NCBI GenBank assembly: GCA_964531025.1
Contig: CAZHDY010000002.1
Coordinates: 1-64,000 of the forward strand
DNA length: 64,000 nt
Direction of reading: 5' to 3'
Origin: CALMEC01 sp964531025
Lineage (GTDB): Bacteria; Actinomycetota; Thermoleophilia; Miltoncostaeales; Miltoncostaeaceae
Shown here: positions 28,700 to 37,151 of the stretch, in pieces
Layout: each line of letters starts with the position of its first letter
Position numbering within the stretch: position 1 is the stretch's first letter
Program-made: the position numbers and the translations under genes
The notes under the pieces: model-generated
What the model was told of the DNA's origin: nothing
Databases searched by the model: none
The model's input: the letters and a program-made list of their open reading frames with translations, nothing else

Positions 28700-30054
28700 G
28701 CGACGTCTGCGTCATCGGTGCGGGCCTCTCCGGGCTCACGGTCGCCCACCGTCTGGCCGAGCGGGGCGTTGCCGTCACGGTCCTGGAGCGCGCCGCGTCA
28801 CCTGGCGGCGTCGTCCGCTCCACCCGTACCGACACGATGCTCGCCGAGTCGGGCCCCAATAGCGCGATGGCCTCGGCCGCCGCGCTGGGTCGGCTCGTGT
28901 CCGAGCTGGGCCTCGACGGGGAGCGGGTCACCGCCGACCCGTCCTCGTCACGACGCTACGTGGTTCGGAACGGTCGTCTTCATCCGATCCCGACGTCGCC
29001 ACCCGCGCTGCTGAAGTCGACGCTGCTGTCGCCCCGGGGGAAGCTGCGCGTGCTTGCCGAGCCGTTCATCCGACGCGCGCCGACGAACGCCGACGAGTCC
29101 GTGGGCGCGTTCGTCCGGCGCCGGCTGGGTTCGGAACTCCTCGACTATGGCATCAACCCCTTCGTGGCCGGAGTGTTCGCCGGTGATCCGGACGAGCTCG
29201 AGTTGCGCAGCGCCTTCCCAAAGATGCATGCACTCGAAGCACGGGCCGGCAGCCTCATCCGCGGCCAGATCGCGATGGCCCGGAAACGCCGTAAGAGTGG
29301 CGCCCCGAAGCCACCCTCGGGCATGTTCGCGTTCCGCGACGGCATGCAGACCCTGACCGACGCCCTGGCCCGGTCCGTCGACATCACAACCGGAGCCGAG
29401 GTCGCCGGCATCGTTCGGACGGACGAGGGCTACCGCATCATCGGCAAGGGGCCGGAGGGCACCCTCTCGCTCGACGTGCGGTCGGTCGTCGTCGCCACGG
29501 ACGCCGACGCCGCGCGCCGCCTGCTCCGTGTGGTGGCGCCCGAACTCGACGCCCCCCTCGGCGCGATCCCCTACCCACCCGTCACGATCGTCGCGTCCGA
29601 GTACCGCCGTCAGGACGTCACCCATCCCCTGGACGGCTTCGGATTCCTGGTCCCGGCCCGGGAGGGCCGGCGCATCCTGGGGACGATCTTCTCGAGTTCC
29701 CTGTTCCCCCACCGTGTCCGGGACGGACATGTCCTTCTGACGACATTCGTCGGAGGCACACGACAGCCGGCCGAGGCCCGCCGTTCGGACGACGAGGTCC
29801 GGACGCTTGTGGCCGACGAGCTGGCCGCCCTGATCGGTGCCCGGTCTCCGGTGACCCAGACGGTGACACGCCACGAGCACGCCATCCCGCAGTACACACT
29901 TGGTCACGCCGCTCGCATGGCGCAGATCGAACGTGTGGAGGCCCGCCATCCTGGGCTCTTCCTCGCGGCGAACTACCGCGGTGGGATCTCGGTCGGTGAC
30001 TGCGTGACCAACGGCGAGTGGACGGCCGAAGCCGTGCGTGCGCACCTGGGGTGA
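28696..30054 (+). CDS. hemY: protoporphyrinogen oxidase (HemY type)
   Basis: FAD-dependent oxidase of the amine-oxidase superfamily acting on protoporphyrinogen IX (or coproporphyrinogen III in the alternative pathway). The 452-aa protein begins with the dinucleotide fold VCVIGAGLSGLTVAHRLAERG and ends with the FAD-binding block GLFLAANYRGGISVGDCV. The GTG at 28696 overlaps the hemH stop, and the Rossmann motif begins 4 residues later, fixing the start. Completes hemN-hemH-hemY as one operon. Confidence 0.93.
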   Translation: MSDVCVIGAGLSGLTVAHRLAERGVAVTVLERAASPGGVVRSTRTDTMLAESGPNSAMASAAALGRLVSELGLDGERVTADPSSSRRYVVRNGRLHPIPTSPPALLKSTLLSPRGKLRVLAEPFIRRAPTNADESVGAFVRRRLGSELLDYGINPFVAGVFAGDPDELELRSAFPKMHALEARAGSLIRGQIAMARKRRKSGAPKPPSGMFAFRDGMQTLTDALARSVDITTGAEVAGIVRTDEGYRIIGKGPEGTLSLDVRSVVVATDADAARRLLRVVAPELDAPLGAIPYPPVTIVASEYRRQDVTHPLDGFGFLVPAREGRRILGTIFSSSLFPHRVRDGHVLLTTFVGGTRQPAEARRSDDEVRTLVADELAALIGARSPVTQTVTRHEHAIPQYTLGHAARMAQIERVEARHPGLFLAANYRGGISVGDCVTNGEWTAEAVRAHLG

Positions 30055-30186
30055 CTCAGACAGCGGCGGGTTCGCAGAGGGGTTTCGACTGAAGCGGCCT
30101 GCGTGTGACTTTTCTCTCTTGCCCAGGACGCATAGGTCGTGGGAGCATCCCTTCAGCCTTCGTACCAGACGCAATGAGAGTTTCGT

Positions 30187-32574
30187 ATGCGTATCTCACG
30201 CCTTGTTTCAGTAGTCGGAACAGTCCTTATCGCAGGCCTGTGCTTCAGCCCCATCGGCATGGCTGACCCCCCGCCTCCGTGCACGGGGACCACGATCGGG
30301 CCAGGACTCACTCAGACGAATGCGAATGCGCCGTCTGCGCAGTTAACGGTGTCTTTTTCGCCGAGTTCGTGCATGGTGCAAGCGGGCCGTGTCGTCGATG
30401 ATCTCGGCAATACCATCACGAGCTGGGGCGGCGGGGGAAGCAGCTCCGACATGACGGTCACCGTCACTCCTGGTAACAACGAGACGAGGACGTATACCGT
30501 CGGCCCCGGAGGCGGGACAGCCATCGTCGAGAATCAGGGGTGGTTGGGGAATGTGCAGTTGCGGGCTGATCGGAACCCAGTTGATGCGAACGACACGCAG
30601 ACCCAGCTGACGATTTCACTGGACCGGCCCGTTGCGGGCCCCTACCAAGTGGCCCTGTACGCGGACGACACACGCCTTTACGCGTTTCCCTCGTATCTCT
30701 TCGAGGACGGATACAACTCGGGCAACGGCCGCTACGAGTACACGTATGCGGTCAACACTCCGAACAACACGACCATCACCTACACCGCCTACGTCGCCCA
30801 AAACACCCCGTCTCCCGGACCACCCACCAACGACATCCGCGGAGAAGCATCGATCGCCGTCGAGAATCAGGGGTGGTTGGGGAATGTGCAGTTGCGGGCT
30901 GATCGGAACCCAGTTGATGCGAACGACACGCAGACCCAGCTGACGATTTCACTGGACCGGCCCGTTGCGGGCCCCTACCAAGTGGCCCTGTACGCGGACG
31001 ACACACGCCTTTACGCGTTTCCCTCGTATCTCTTCGAGGACGGATACAACTCGGGCAACGGCCGCTACGAGTACACGTATGCGGTCAACACTCCGAACAA
31101 CACGACCATCACCTACACCGCCTACGTCGCCCAAAACACCCCGTCTCCCGGACCACCCACCAACGACATCCGCGGAGAGGACGAGATGCTGGTGACGAAT
31201 GCAGGCTGGCAAGGGAGCGTGACGCTGAGTGCGACCGGTCCGGGCCCATCGGTACCGGTGAAGGTGGCCTTGACAAAGCCTCTGGCGGGGCCGTATGTGG
31301 TGAGTATTTACAACGATACGACCGACACGAAGATCTGGTCGACGATGTCACCGTCGTTGTTCAGCCCGTCAGACGGGGAGTACGTCGCGATAGCGACCCT
31401 GACGCCGCCAGCGACCGGTACCCATCAGTACACGGCCCGGGTGAGTCCCGCCCCGCTGCCAACCACGGGAGTACCGGGGGACGCCGCTGCCTCGTCGTCC
31501 CTGATCTTTACCGACGGGGTGCTTTCGGATTCGGCGATGGACCAGGTGAGCATCGACTGGTTGGCGTCCGAGCTTGCCGGGGTCTCCGACGAGGAGATCG
31601 CTTTGGCGCTGTCGACGTTCCCGTTTGCTCTACGACTCCAGCAAACCTCCACGAGTGACATCGCCAACGCGTATCTGGCAGCAATGTTGACGGACGGCCG
31701 CAGGGCTGCGCTGATCAAGGTGGCGAAGATCAGCCCGGGCGTGCTCTGGTACTTGCATCAAGCGACTCGGACTGCGCCTGATGACGTCGCCATCCCGCCA
31801 GTCGATGCGCCTGGCGCGCCACCTCCGCCGCTCGGGCCACCCACTTCACCGAATCCGAAGTTCATCATCGGTGGTGGTGGCGGCGTGACGGTGGCGAGCA
31901 TCTATCTGATCGCCCGCGACCTCATCTCGCGAGACGACACGCTCACCGAGCATGACGCGCAGATCCAGGCGGATTACTGCCTCCGGTACGTCAACCGCGC
32001 CATCAGAATGGGGGCACTCACCGTACCAGCGGGACGCCCGCATCCGTGCAAAGATCCATCCATCACCATCCACTACCCGTCTGGCACCAAGTGGTCTCTT
32101 GTCCAACTTCCGCCTACTGTGTCCCCGAGCGCCCAGCACATCGCTGATGCTCTGGCCGACCACCCAGAATGGACGATGCTGAACTGGGTCAACAAAGACG
32201 ACCGAGAGAACTCTGGACTGAGACGCGGGTGGTATTTGTCGGAGACAACCGGCGGATACACGAACACGAACTACGCGGCGTGTGAGAGCAGGCCAGCTGG
32301 GTTTGATTGTGACGAGTACCCGTTTTATTCCTCTGCGCAGAGCGGTCCGCAGGGATTCTCGCCGGGCTTGCCAAACGCGAGTCTCCAACCGACGCCGCTG
32401 AGCGATAACAGGAGCGCCGGCAGCTTGTGGGGTGTGACAGCGGACACGTGCGGCCTGCGGTCAGGTGGATCGAATCGGCTCACGGCCGCCGCCGTCGGGT
32501 CACCGGCGCTGGTGATTCCCGTCCCGATCCCGAACTGGCCGACCCGACGAATCTGCCGACAGCCAACGCCATGA
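30187..32574 (+). CDS. secreted repeat protein with C-terminal NucA/NucB-type DNase domain (candidate polymorphic toxin)
   Basis: A 795-aa exported protein. A signal peptide (residues 1-26, ending in PIGMA-D) comes first. Two identical 107-residue repeats with an 111-residue period follow (about 113-219 and 224-330), then a third diverged copy (about 334-430: NAGWQGSV, LAGPYVVSIY). After a helical linker and a Pro/Gly-rich stretch (about 540-565) the C-terminal domain has FDCDEYPFYSS (Cys 708) and SDNRSAGSLWG (about 738), matching the NucA/NucB deoxyribonuclease pattern. Its stop overlaps the start of a SUKH immunity gene (ATGA), as expected for a toxin-immunity pair. Secretion route and target are unknown. 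Base composition is less GC-rich than neighbours. Confidence 0.75.
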   Translation: MRISRLVSVVGTVLIAGLCFSPIGMADPPPPCTGTTIGPGLTQTNANAPSAQLTVSFSPSSCMVQAGRVVDDLGNTITSWGGGGSSSDMTVTVTPGNNETRTYTVGPGGGTAIVENQGWLGNVQLRADRNPVDANDTQTQLTISLDRPVAGPYQVALYADDTRLYAFPSYLFEDGYNSGNGRYEYTYAVNTPNNTTITYTAYVAQNTPSPGPPTNDIRGEASIAVENQGWLGNVQLRADRNPVDANDTQTQLTISLDRPVAGPYQVALYADDTRLYAFPSYLFEDGYNSGNGRYEYTYAVNTPNNTTITYTAYVAQNTPSPGPPTNDIRGEDEMLVTNAGWQGSVTLSATGPGPSVPVKVALTKPLAGPYVVSIYNDTTDTKIWSTMSPSLFSPSDGEYVAIATLTPPATGTHQYTARVSPAPLPTTGVPGDAAASSSLIFTDGVLSDSAMDQVSIDWLASELAGVSDEEIALALSTFPFALRLQQTSTSDIANAYLAAMLTDGRRAALIKVAKISPGVLWYLHQATRTAPDDVAIPPVDAPGAPPPPLGPPTSPNPKFIIGGGGGVTVASIYLIARDLISRDDTLTEHDAQIQADYCLRYVNRAIRMGALTVPAGRPHPCKDPSITIHYPSGTKWSLVQLPPTVSPSAQHIADALADHPEWTMLNWVNKDDRENSGLRRGWYLSETTGGYTNTNYAACESRPAGFDCDEYPFYSSAQSGPQGFSPGLPNASLQPTPLSDNRSAGSLWGVTADTCGLRSGGSNRLTAAAVGSPALVIPVPIPNWPTRRICRQPTP
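30525..31178 (+). repeat. exact tandem duplication (period 333 bp) inside the toxin gene
   Basis: 30525-30845 and 30858-31178 are identical over 321 bp, separated by a 12-bp diverged spacer. The period of 333 bp keeps the frame (111 codons). The identity includes synonymous positions, since the other reading frames are identical too. This means very recent duplication or ongoing gene conversion. Confidence 0.93.
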
Positions 32575-33182
32575 ACGAACTCCGACACGCACTCAACCGC
32601 CTGGAATCGGTGATGCTCGAGCGGGGAATGCCGCACCTCGACTGGCTTCTCCCCGGCCTTCCACCGGAAGAGAGTCGCGACCGCCTGATCCAGGCCGGCT
32701 ATCCGGTGACAGAGGAGATCCTCACGTGGTTTTCCTGGCACAACGGCGCCGTCGACAGCAACGACGTCAAGGGCGTCAACGGACGAGGTGCGATGGGCGA
32801 GGGACTCCAGTTGCTCACGCTCGAGCAGGCGATCGCCGAAGCACGTGTCAACGAGGAGGTCGTCGATTTCAACGACATGGACGACAACCCCCGGATCGCG
32901 CAGGAGTACGTCGACCGCCCATGGGTAACGCGCTGGCTGCCCATCCTCTCTCGTGGGAACGGCACCTTCGTCACTGCGGACCTCGCTACCGACCCCCTGG
33001 TCTCCCCTGCGATCGCCACGGACTTTGAGGGGCGGCGGATAGACTTCCCTCAGCTTCCCAGCTTGACAGCGCTTGTCACCGCGTACTCCGATGCCCTTTC
33101 CGGGCATGGTGTCTGGAAACCTCGGGAAGGGATGTTCGAAGTGATTCGGGAAACCCCGAAGCTGGAGTACCGGTTCCTGTAA
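32571..33182 (+). CDS. SUKH (SMI1/KNR4)-family immunity protein
   Basis: A 203-aa cytoplasmic protein. The SUKH pattern is visible: a helical start, LIQAGYPVTEEILTWFSWHNGA (the G-x-P...L..W....NG core), then RWLPILSRGNGTFVTADLA, the strand pair typical of SMI1/KNR4, and a C-terminal helix with PSLTALVTAYSDAL. SUKH proteins neutralise nuclease toxins by direct binding. The ATG overlaps the DNase-toxin stop by 3 nt, implying coupled translation and making it the cognate immunity protein by inference. Confidence 0.82.
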   Translation: MNELRHALNRLESVMLERGMPHLDWLLPGLPPEESRDRLIQAGYPVTEEILTWFSWHNGAVDSNDVKGVNGRGAMGEGLQLLTLEQAIAEARVNEEVVDFNDMDDNPRIAQEYVDRPWVTRWLPILSRGNGTFVTADLATDPLVSPAIATDFEGRRIDFPQLPSLTALVTAYSDALSGHGVWKPREGMFEVIRETPKLEYRFL

Positions 33183-33192
33183 GGCGTCCTCC

Positions 33193-33627
33193 ATGCTCTG
33201 GACGACGCGTCCCGCGTTGAGGCTCACGAATCTCGCGGAGGCCACCCATACGTCAGTGAGGCACCTGGAATTCGACTCCGATGAGAGTAACGCGACCGAC
33301 TCTTCCTTAGCGTCTGGTGGAGTCGACGAGGACGAGTGGATCGCCCAGGAATACGCTGACAACCCATGGAAGTCGCGCTGGATACCCATTCTTGACAGGG
33401 GTGGTGACTCCCTCGCCGCAGGCCTCGACTCAGACAGCCGTGTCACCCCTCTGATCGCCGTTGGATGGGAAACGATGCCAAGCCAATGGCCTCGATTCCC
33501 GAGTATCACTGCGCTCGTGGACATGTACATCGATGTGATTCGAAACCACGCCACGTGGTCGCCTCTCAACAGAGGCTGGGAGATAGAGCTGACCGAACTG
33601 ACACCGATCCAGCGGAGTTTCTGCTGA
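33193..33627 (+). pseudogene. truncated SUKH-family immunity gene
   Basis: The 144-aa frame has, from about residue 45, the C-terminal half of a SUKH protein: EWIAQEYADNPWKSRWIPILD, LIAVGWETMPSQWPRFPSITALVDMY. This aligns with the second half of the upstream immunity protein. The first 44 residues do not resemble the SUKH N terminus and the WFSWHNGA core is missing, so it looks like a decayed or recombined duplicate. No convincing ribosome-binding site precedes the ATG. Confidence 0.6.
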
Positions 33628-33774
33628 CACTTCACGGGCAGAGAACCCGCGGGCTTCAGTGTCAACACCCTTCATGCCTCTTGCCCGGTGTTGTCGTGTT
33701 CCTGTCCTCATCGTGCCTATCCCCGACATCCCGACTCTGAGAACGTTCCATGTCTGCCGCGGTACGGTGGCGCC

Positions 33775-34302
33775 ATGAACGAACTTCGCCAAGCCCTCGA
33801 CAATCTCATCGCCGTCATGCTCGAGAAGGGCATGCCACATCAGGACTGGTTGCTACCCGGGCTTCACCCTGACGAAGTACGTGGAACGCTGACACAGGCG
33901 GGCTACCCAATCACCGAAGAGATCGTCACCTGGTTCTCCTGGCACAACGGCGCCAGTAGAAACCCGGATCCCAACGTCTATCTCCACGGGGCGTTCCTCG
34001 GGGGCTTCCTCCTCAGCCTTGACGAGGCGATCGCAGAAGCACGCGATAACTATGAACTGTCGCGATCTCTCGCACGAGACGATGGGCTAAGAGATCTGGC
34101 CGAAATACCCTGGGATTCGGGTTGGATGCCGATCCTCGACAACGAGATGGCAGGTATCGCCGTGGACCTTTCCACTGACCCGGTCGTCTGCCCGGTCATC
34201 GACCACAGGTGGGACTCCTCGCCCAGTGAGTGGAACACCATGCCGAGCCTCCAGGCCCTTATCGACGTGCATACCGCCTTGATTCGAGAAGAAGCGATCT
34301 GA
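33775..34302 (+). CDS. second intact SUKH-family immunity protein
   Basis: A 175-aa protein nearly parallel to the first SUKH protein in its N-terminal half: MNELRQALDNLIAVMLEKGM, then GMPHQDWLLPGL and ITEEIVTWFSWHNGAS. The C-terminal half has DSGWMPILDNEMAGIAVDLS and MPSLQALIDVHTALI. ATG at 33775 is chosen by alignment with the first copy. It has no adjacent toxin of its own, so it may be an orphan immunity gene against related toxins. The 147-bp gap before it holds no gene I can see. Confidence 0.78.
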   Translation: MNELRQALDNLIAVMLEKGMPHQDWLLPGLHPDEVRGTLTQAGYPITEEIVTWFSWHNGASRNPDPNVYLHGAFLGGFLLSLDEAIAEARDNYELSRSLARDDGLRDLAEIPWDSGWMPILDNEMAGIAVDLSTDPVVCPVIDHRWDSSPSEWNTMPSLQALIDVHTALIREEAI

Positions 34303-34451
34303 AGGCCGGAGAACCAAGGTTGGAAGGTCATTTGGGATCACACAACCTTCAAGGATGCGTACCGGTGGTTCGGCTAGCGACTGGGGTAACCGAGGGATCA
34401 TGGGTCACCTTTGATGGAGCCTCACTCTGCTCGTATGGTTCCGGCAACCGT

Positions 34452-34934
34452 TCAGTGCACCCATAACTTCGCCGCGATCAGCAGACCGGCCACCGCCACG
34501 ACGAACGCGGTGGCGACGAGGATCTGCGGTCGGCCGAATCCGCGTCGGCGCATGCCCACCGCCGCCACCACTGCGAAGCCCACCATCACCGTTCCCAGCC
34601 CGAACCACACCGCGGTGGCACGGTCGGCGCCGAACGCCGACGCGATCAGCGTCACCGCCAGTGGGCTGAATGCTGCGCTCACCATCGGCGCGGCCACCCA
34701 CGCGTGATGCCGTAGGGAGTCTCCCGGACCGTCGGAGCGCGGCGCCACCCATGACGCGAAGAGATGGGTCATGTAATAGATCACGTTCGTCACGATGACG
34801 AGGACGACCAGGTCCCACAGATCGCCGACCTGCGCTCCGGCGACGAGCGTCGCCCCGGCGACCATGAGCCCGTACAGCCACAGCGAGACGCGCTCACTGT
34901 AGTCCGGGCTGCTCTCGTCGAACCGGCGGCTCAC
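34452..34934 (-). CDS. small integral membrane protein of unknown function
   Basis: A 160-aa protein with four hydrophobic segments: LYGLMVAGATLVAGAQV, LVVLVIVTNVIYYMTHLF, VSAAFSPLAVTLIASAF plus VWFGLGTVMVGFAVVAAV, and ILVATAFVVAVAGLLIAAK. Between them are short charged loops. Similar small membrane proteins occur next to unrelated genes in actinobacteria; I do not recognise a named family. It lies 46 nt after tyrA start-distal end on the same strand and may be transcribed with it. Confidence 0.6.
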   Translation of the reverse strand: MSRRFDESSPDYSERVSLWLYGLMVAGATLVAGAQVGDLWDLVVLVIVTNVIYYMTHLFASWVAPRSDGPGDSLRHHAWVAAPMVSAAFSPLAVTLIASAFGADRATAVWFGLGTVMVGFAVVAAVGMRRRGFGRPQILVATAFVVAVAGLLIAAKLWVH

Positions 34935-34980
34935 GCGGGAAGTGTGGCAGACGGCGACGGCCCCTCAGGCGTGATCCCCG

Positions 34981-36084
34981 TCAGACGACGGCCTCCCAGC
35001 GCACGTCGAAGCCCAGGTCGCGCACACACCCCACGGCGAAGTCACGGGCCTCGGTGCCCGAGACGACCAGCGACAGCTGCCCCTCCTCCTCACCCACTCC
35101 GGAGCGCAGCTGGAGGTCCTCGATGTTGACGTGGGCATGCCCGAGGGCCGTCGCCACCTGCGAGATGACCCCGGGGCGGTTCGACAGCGCGATGACCACC
35201 CGGTAGGGCTCGGCGACGACCTCCGCGATCTCGCCCAGTCGGGAGCGCTCATCGGCCGCACGCTGGAAGTAGGCCTCGATCGCCGCACGGTCCCCGTCGC
35301 GCACCAGTCGGGCGACCGCCTCCAGCCGACGGGCATGGTCCTCGATGGTCTCCACGACGGCCTCGGAGTTCGCCAGGAGGATGTCCGCCCACAGCGGTGG
35401 GTTCGCCCCGGCAACGCGGGTGAGGTCCGAGAAGGACGGCCCGGCGCTGCGGAGTGCCTCGCGCCCCCGGGGCGTGGTGGATGCGGCCTGGTGGATGAGG
35501 GCGGACGCCAGGACGTGCGGCAGGTGCGACACGAGCGCCAGGATGCGGTCGTGGGCGTCCGCGTCGATGGCCGACGGACGGGCCCCGATCCGCGCGATGA
35601 GGTGGTGCAGGCGCTGGTAGAGGTCCGGCCGGGTCTCGTCGGACGGCGTGAGGAAGTAGGTGGCGCCCTCGAACATCCCGTCCCGCGCGTGCTCCACCCC
35701 GCCGCGCTCGGACCCGCAGATCGGGTGGCCGCCGATGAACCGCTCACGTTCCTCGCCCGTCAATGCCGCGAGGATGCCGGCCTTGGAGGATGCGACGTCG
35801 GTGACGAGGCACTCGGGTCCGGCGATGGCCATGGCCTCACGGGCCACGTCGACCGTGGCACCCACCGGGGCCGCCACGAACACCACGTCGGCGCCCTGGA
35901 CCGCGTCGGCCAGGGTGTCGGCGACCTCGGTCACCACACCGCGTTCACGGGCGCGTTCACGGGTCGCGGGGTCCGGGTCGAAGCCGATCACGCGATCGAC
36001 CCCGGCCCGATGGCGGAGGGCGAGACCGAGGGACCCGCCCATCACGCCGATTCCGACGACCGCGATCGGGCCGCCGTCCGACAC
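34981..36084 (-). CDS. tyrA: prephenate dehydrogenase
   Basis: NAD(P)-dependent oxidative decarboxylation of prephenate to 4-hydroxyphenylpyruvate (or of arogenate) for tyrosine. The 367-aa protein has the Rossmann motif VVGIGVMGGSLGLAL, the prephenate-site motif GGHPICGSERGGVEHA near residue 140, the helical dimerisation domain, and a C-terminal ACT domain (LSNRPGVISQVATALG) for allosteric control. It follows aroF by 7 nt in the operon hisC-aroF-tyrA. Confidence 0.93.
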   Translation of the reverse strand: MSDGGPIAVVGIGVMGGSLGLALRHRAGVDRVIGFDPDPATRERARERGVVTEVADTLADAVQGADVVFVAAPVGATVDVAREAMAIAGPECLVTDVASSKAGILAALTGEERERFIGGHPICGSERGGVEHARDGMFEGATYFLTPSDETRPDLYQRLHHLIARIGARPSAIDADAHDRILALVSHLPHVLASALIHQAASTTPRGREALRSAGPSFSDLTRVAGANPPLWADILLANSEAVVETIEDHARRLEAVARLVRDGDRAAIEAYFQRAADERSRLGEIAEVVAEPYRVVIALSNRPGVISQVATALGHAHVNIEDLQLRSGVGEEEGQLSLVVSGTEARDFAVGCVRDLGFDVRWEAVV

Positions 36085-36091
36085 CTCGTAC

Positions 36092-37144
36092 CTACCCGGC
36101 GACCCCGGCGGCGACGGGCTCGCCTCCGGAGATCACCTTGCCCATGACGTCCACGACCCGCTTCACGTCGGCGACCCAGGCACCGAAGGTGTCGGCGCGG
36201 AGCGCCTGCGGACCGTCGCAGAGCGCATGCTCGGGCGACGGGTGGACCTCGACGATGAGGCCGTCCGCACCGGCGGCGACGGCGGCGCGCGCCATCGGCA
36301 GGATGAGGTCGCGCTTGCCGGCGGCGTGCGACGGGTCGACGATCACCGGCAGGCTGGACAGGTTCTTCGCGACCGGTACCGCCGACAGGTCGAGGGTGGA
36401 CCGGGTGGCCGTCTCGAACGTGCGGATACCGCGCTCGCAGAGCATGATCTGGTCGTTGCCCTCCTTGGCGATGTACTCCGCCGCCAGGAGCCACTCCTCG
36501 ATCGTGTTCGAGAGACCGCGCTTCAGGAGCACCGGGCGCCGGCTCTTGCCGACCTCCTGGAGGAGATCGTAGTTCTGCATGTTCCGGGCGCCGAGCTGGA
36601 TGACGTCGGCCACCTCGAGCACGTCGTCCATCTGGCGGATGTCCATGCACTCGGTGACGATGGGAAGTCCGGTCTCCTCCCGCGCCTCGGCGAGGATCTC
36701 GAGGGCGACCTTGCCCAGTCCCTGGAAGGTGTACGGCGACGTGCGCGGCTTGAACGCGCCGCCTCGCAGCATCGTGGACCCGACCTCCTTGCAGACCCGG
36801 GCGGTCTCGAGGGTCTGTTCACGGGTCTCGACGGTGCAGGGCCCCGAGATCAGGCAGAAGTTGTCGCCACCCACACGTCTGCCCGCGATCTCGAGGATCC
36901 GGTCCTGACCGTGGAACTCTCGTGACACGAGCTTGTAGGGCTTGAGGATGGGGACGATCTTCTCGACGCCCGGTTCGGCCTCGAGCGCCATGACGGACGC
37001 GAGCTCGCGATCGTCACCGATCGCGCCGATCACGGTGACGAACTCGCCGGCCGACAGGTGCGCTTTCGCTCCCGCTTCGCCGATGCGCTCGACGATGTGC
37101 TGTACCTGCTCCTCCGTCGCGCCCTGCTGCATCACGATCATCAT
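36092..37144 (-). CDS. aroF: 3-deoxy-7-phosphoheptulonate (DAHP) synthase, type I-beta
   Basis: First enzyme of the shikimate pathway, joining phosphoenolpyruvate and erythrose-4-phosphate. The 350-aa protein has an N-terminal ferredoxin-like regulatory domain (about residues 1-70, MIVMQQGATEEQVQHIVERI) as in the Thermotoga enzyme, then the barrel: NFCLISGPCTVETREQ, FKPRTSPYTFQGLG, RPVLLKRGLS and VIVDPSHAAGKRD. The N-terminal domain usually confers feedback by tyrosine or prephenate. Lies between hisC and tyrA on the same strand. Confidence 0.95.
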   Translation of the reverse strand: MMIVMQQGATEEQVQHIVERIGEAGAKAHLSAGEFVTVIGAIGDDRELASVMALEAEPGVEKIVPILKPYKLVSREFHGQDRILEIAGRRVGGDNFCLISGPCTVETREQTLETARVCKEVGSTMLRGGAFKPRTSPYTFQGLGKVALEILAEAREETGLPIVTECMDIRQMDDVLEVADVIQLGARNMQNYDLLQEVGKSRRPVLLKRGLSNTIEEWLLAAEYIAKEGNDQIMLCERGIRTFETATRSTLDLSAVPVAKNLSSLPVIVDPSHAAGKRDLILPMARAAVAAGADGLIVEVHPSPEHALCDGPQALRADTFGAWVADVKRVVDVMGKVISGGEPVAAGVAG

Positions 37145-37151
37145 GATGGTG

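Noticed and set aside
30525..31178. CRISPR-like or VNTR array
   Set aside because: Only two long coding repeats with an in-frame period; no short repeat-spacer pattern anywhere in the window.
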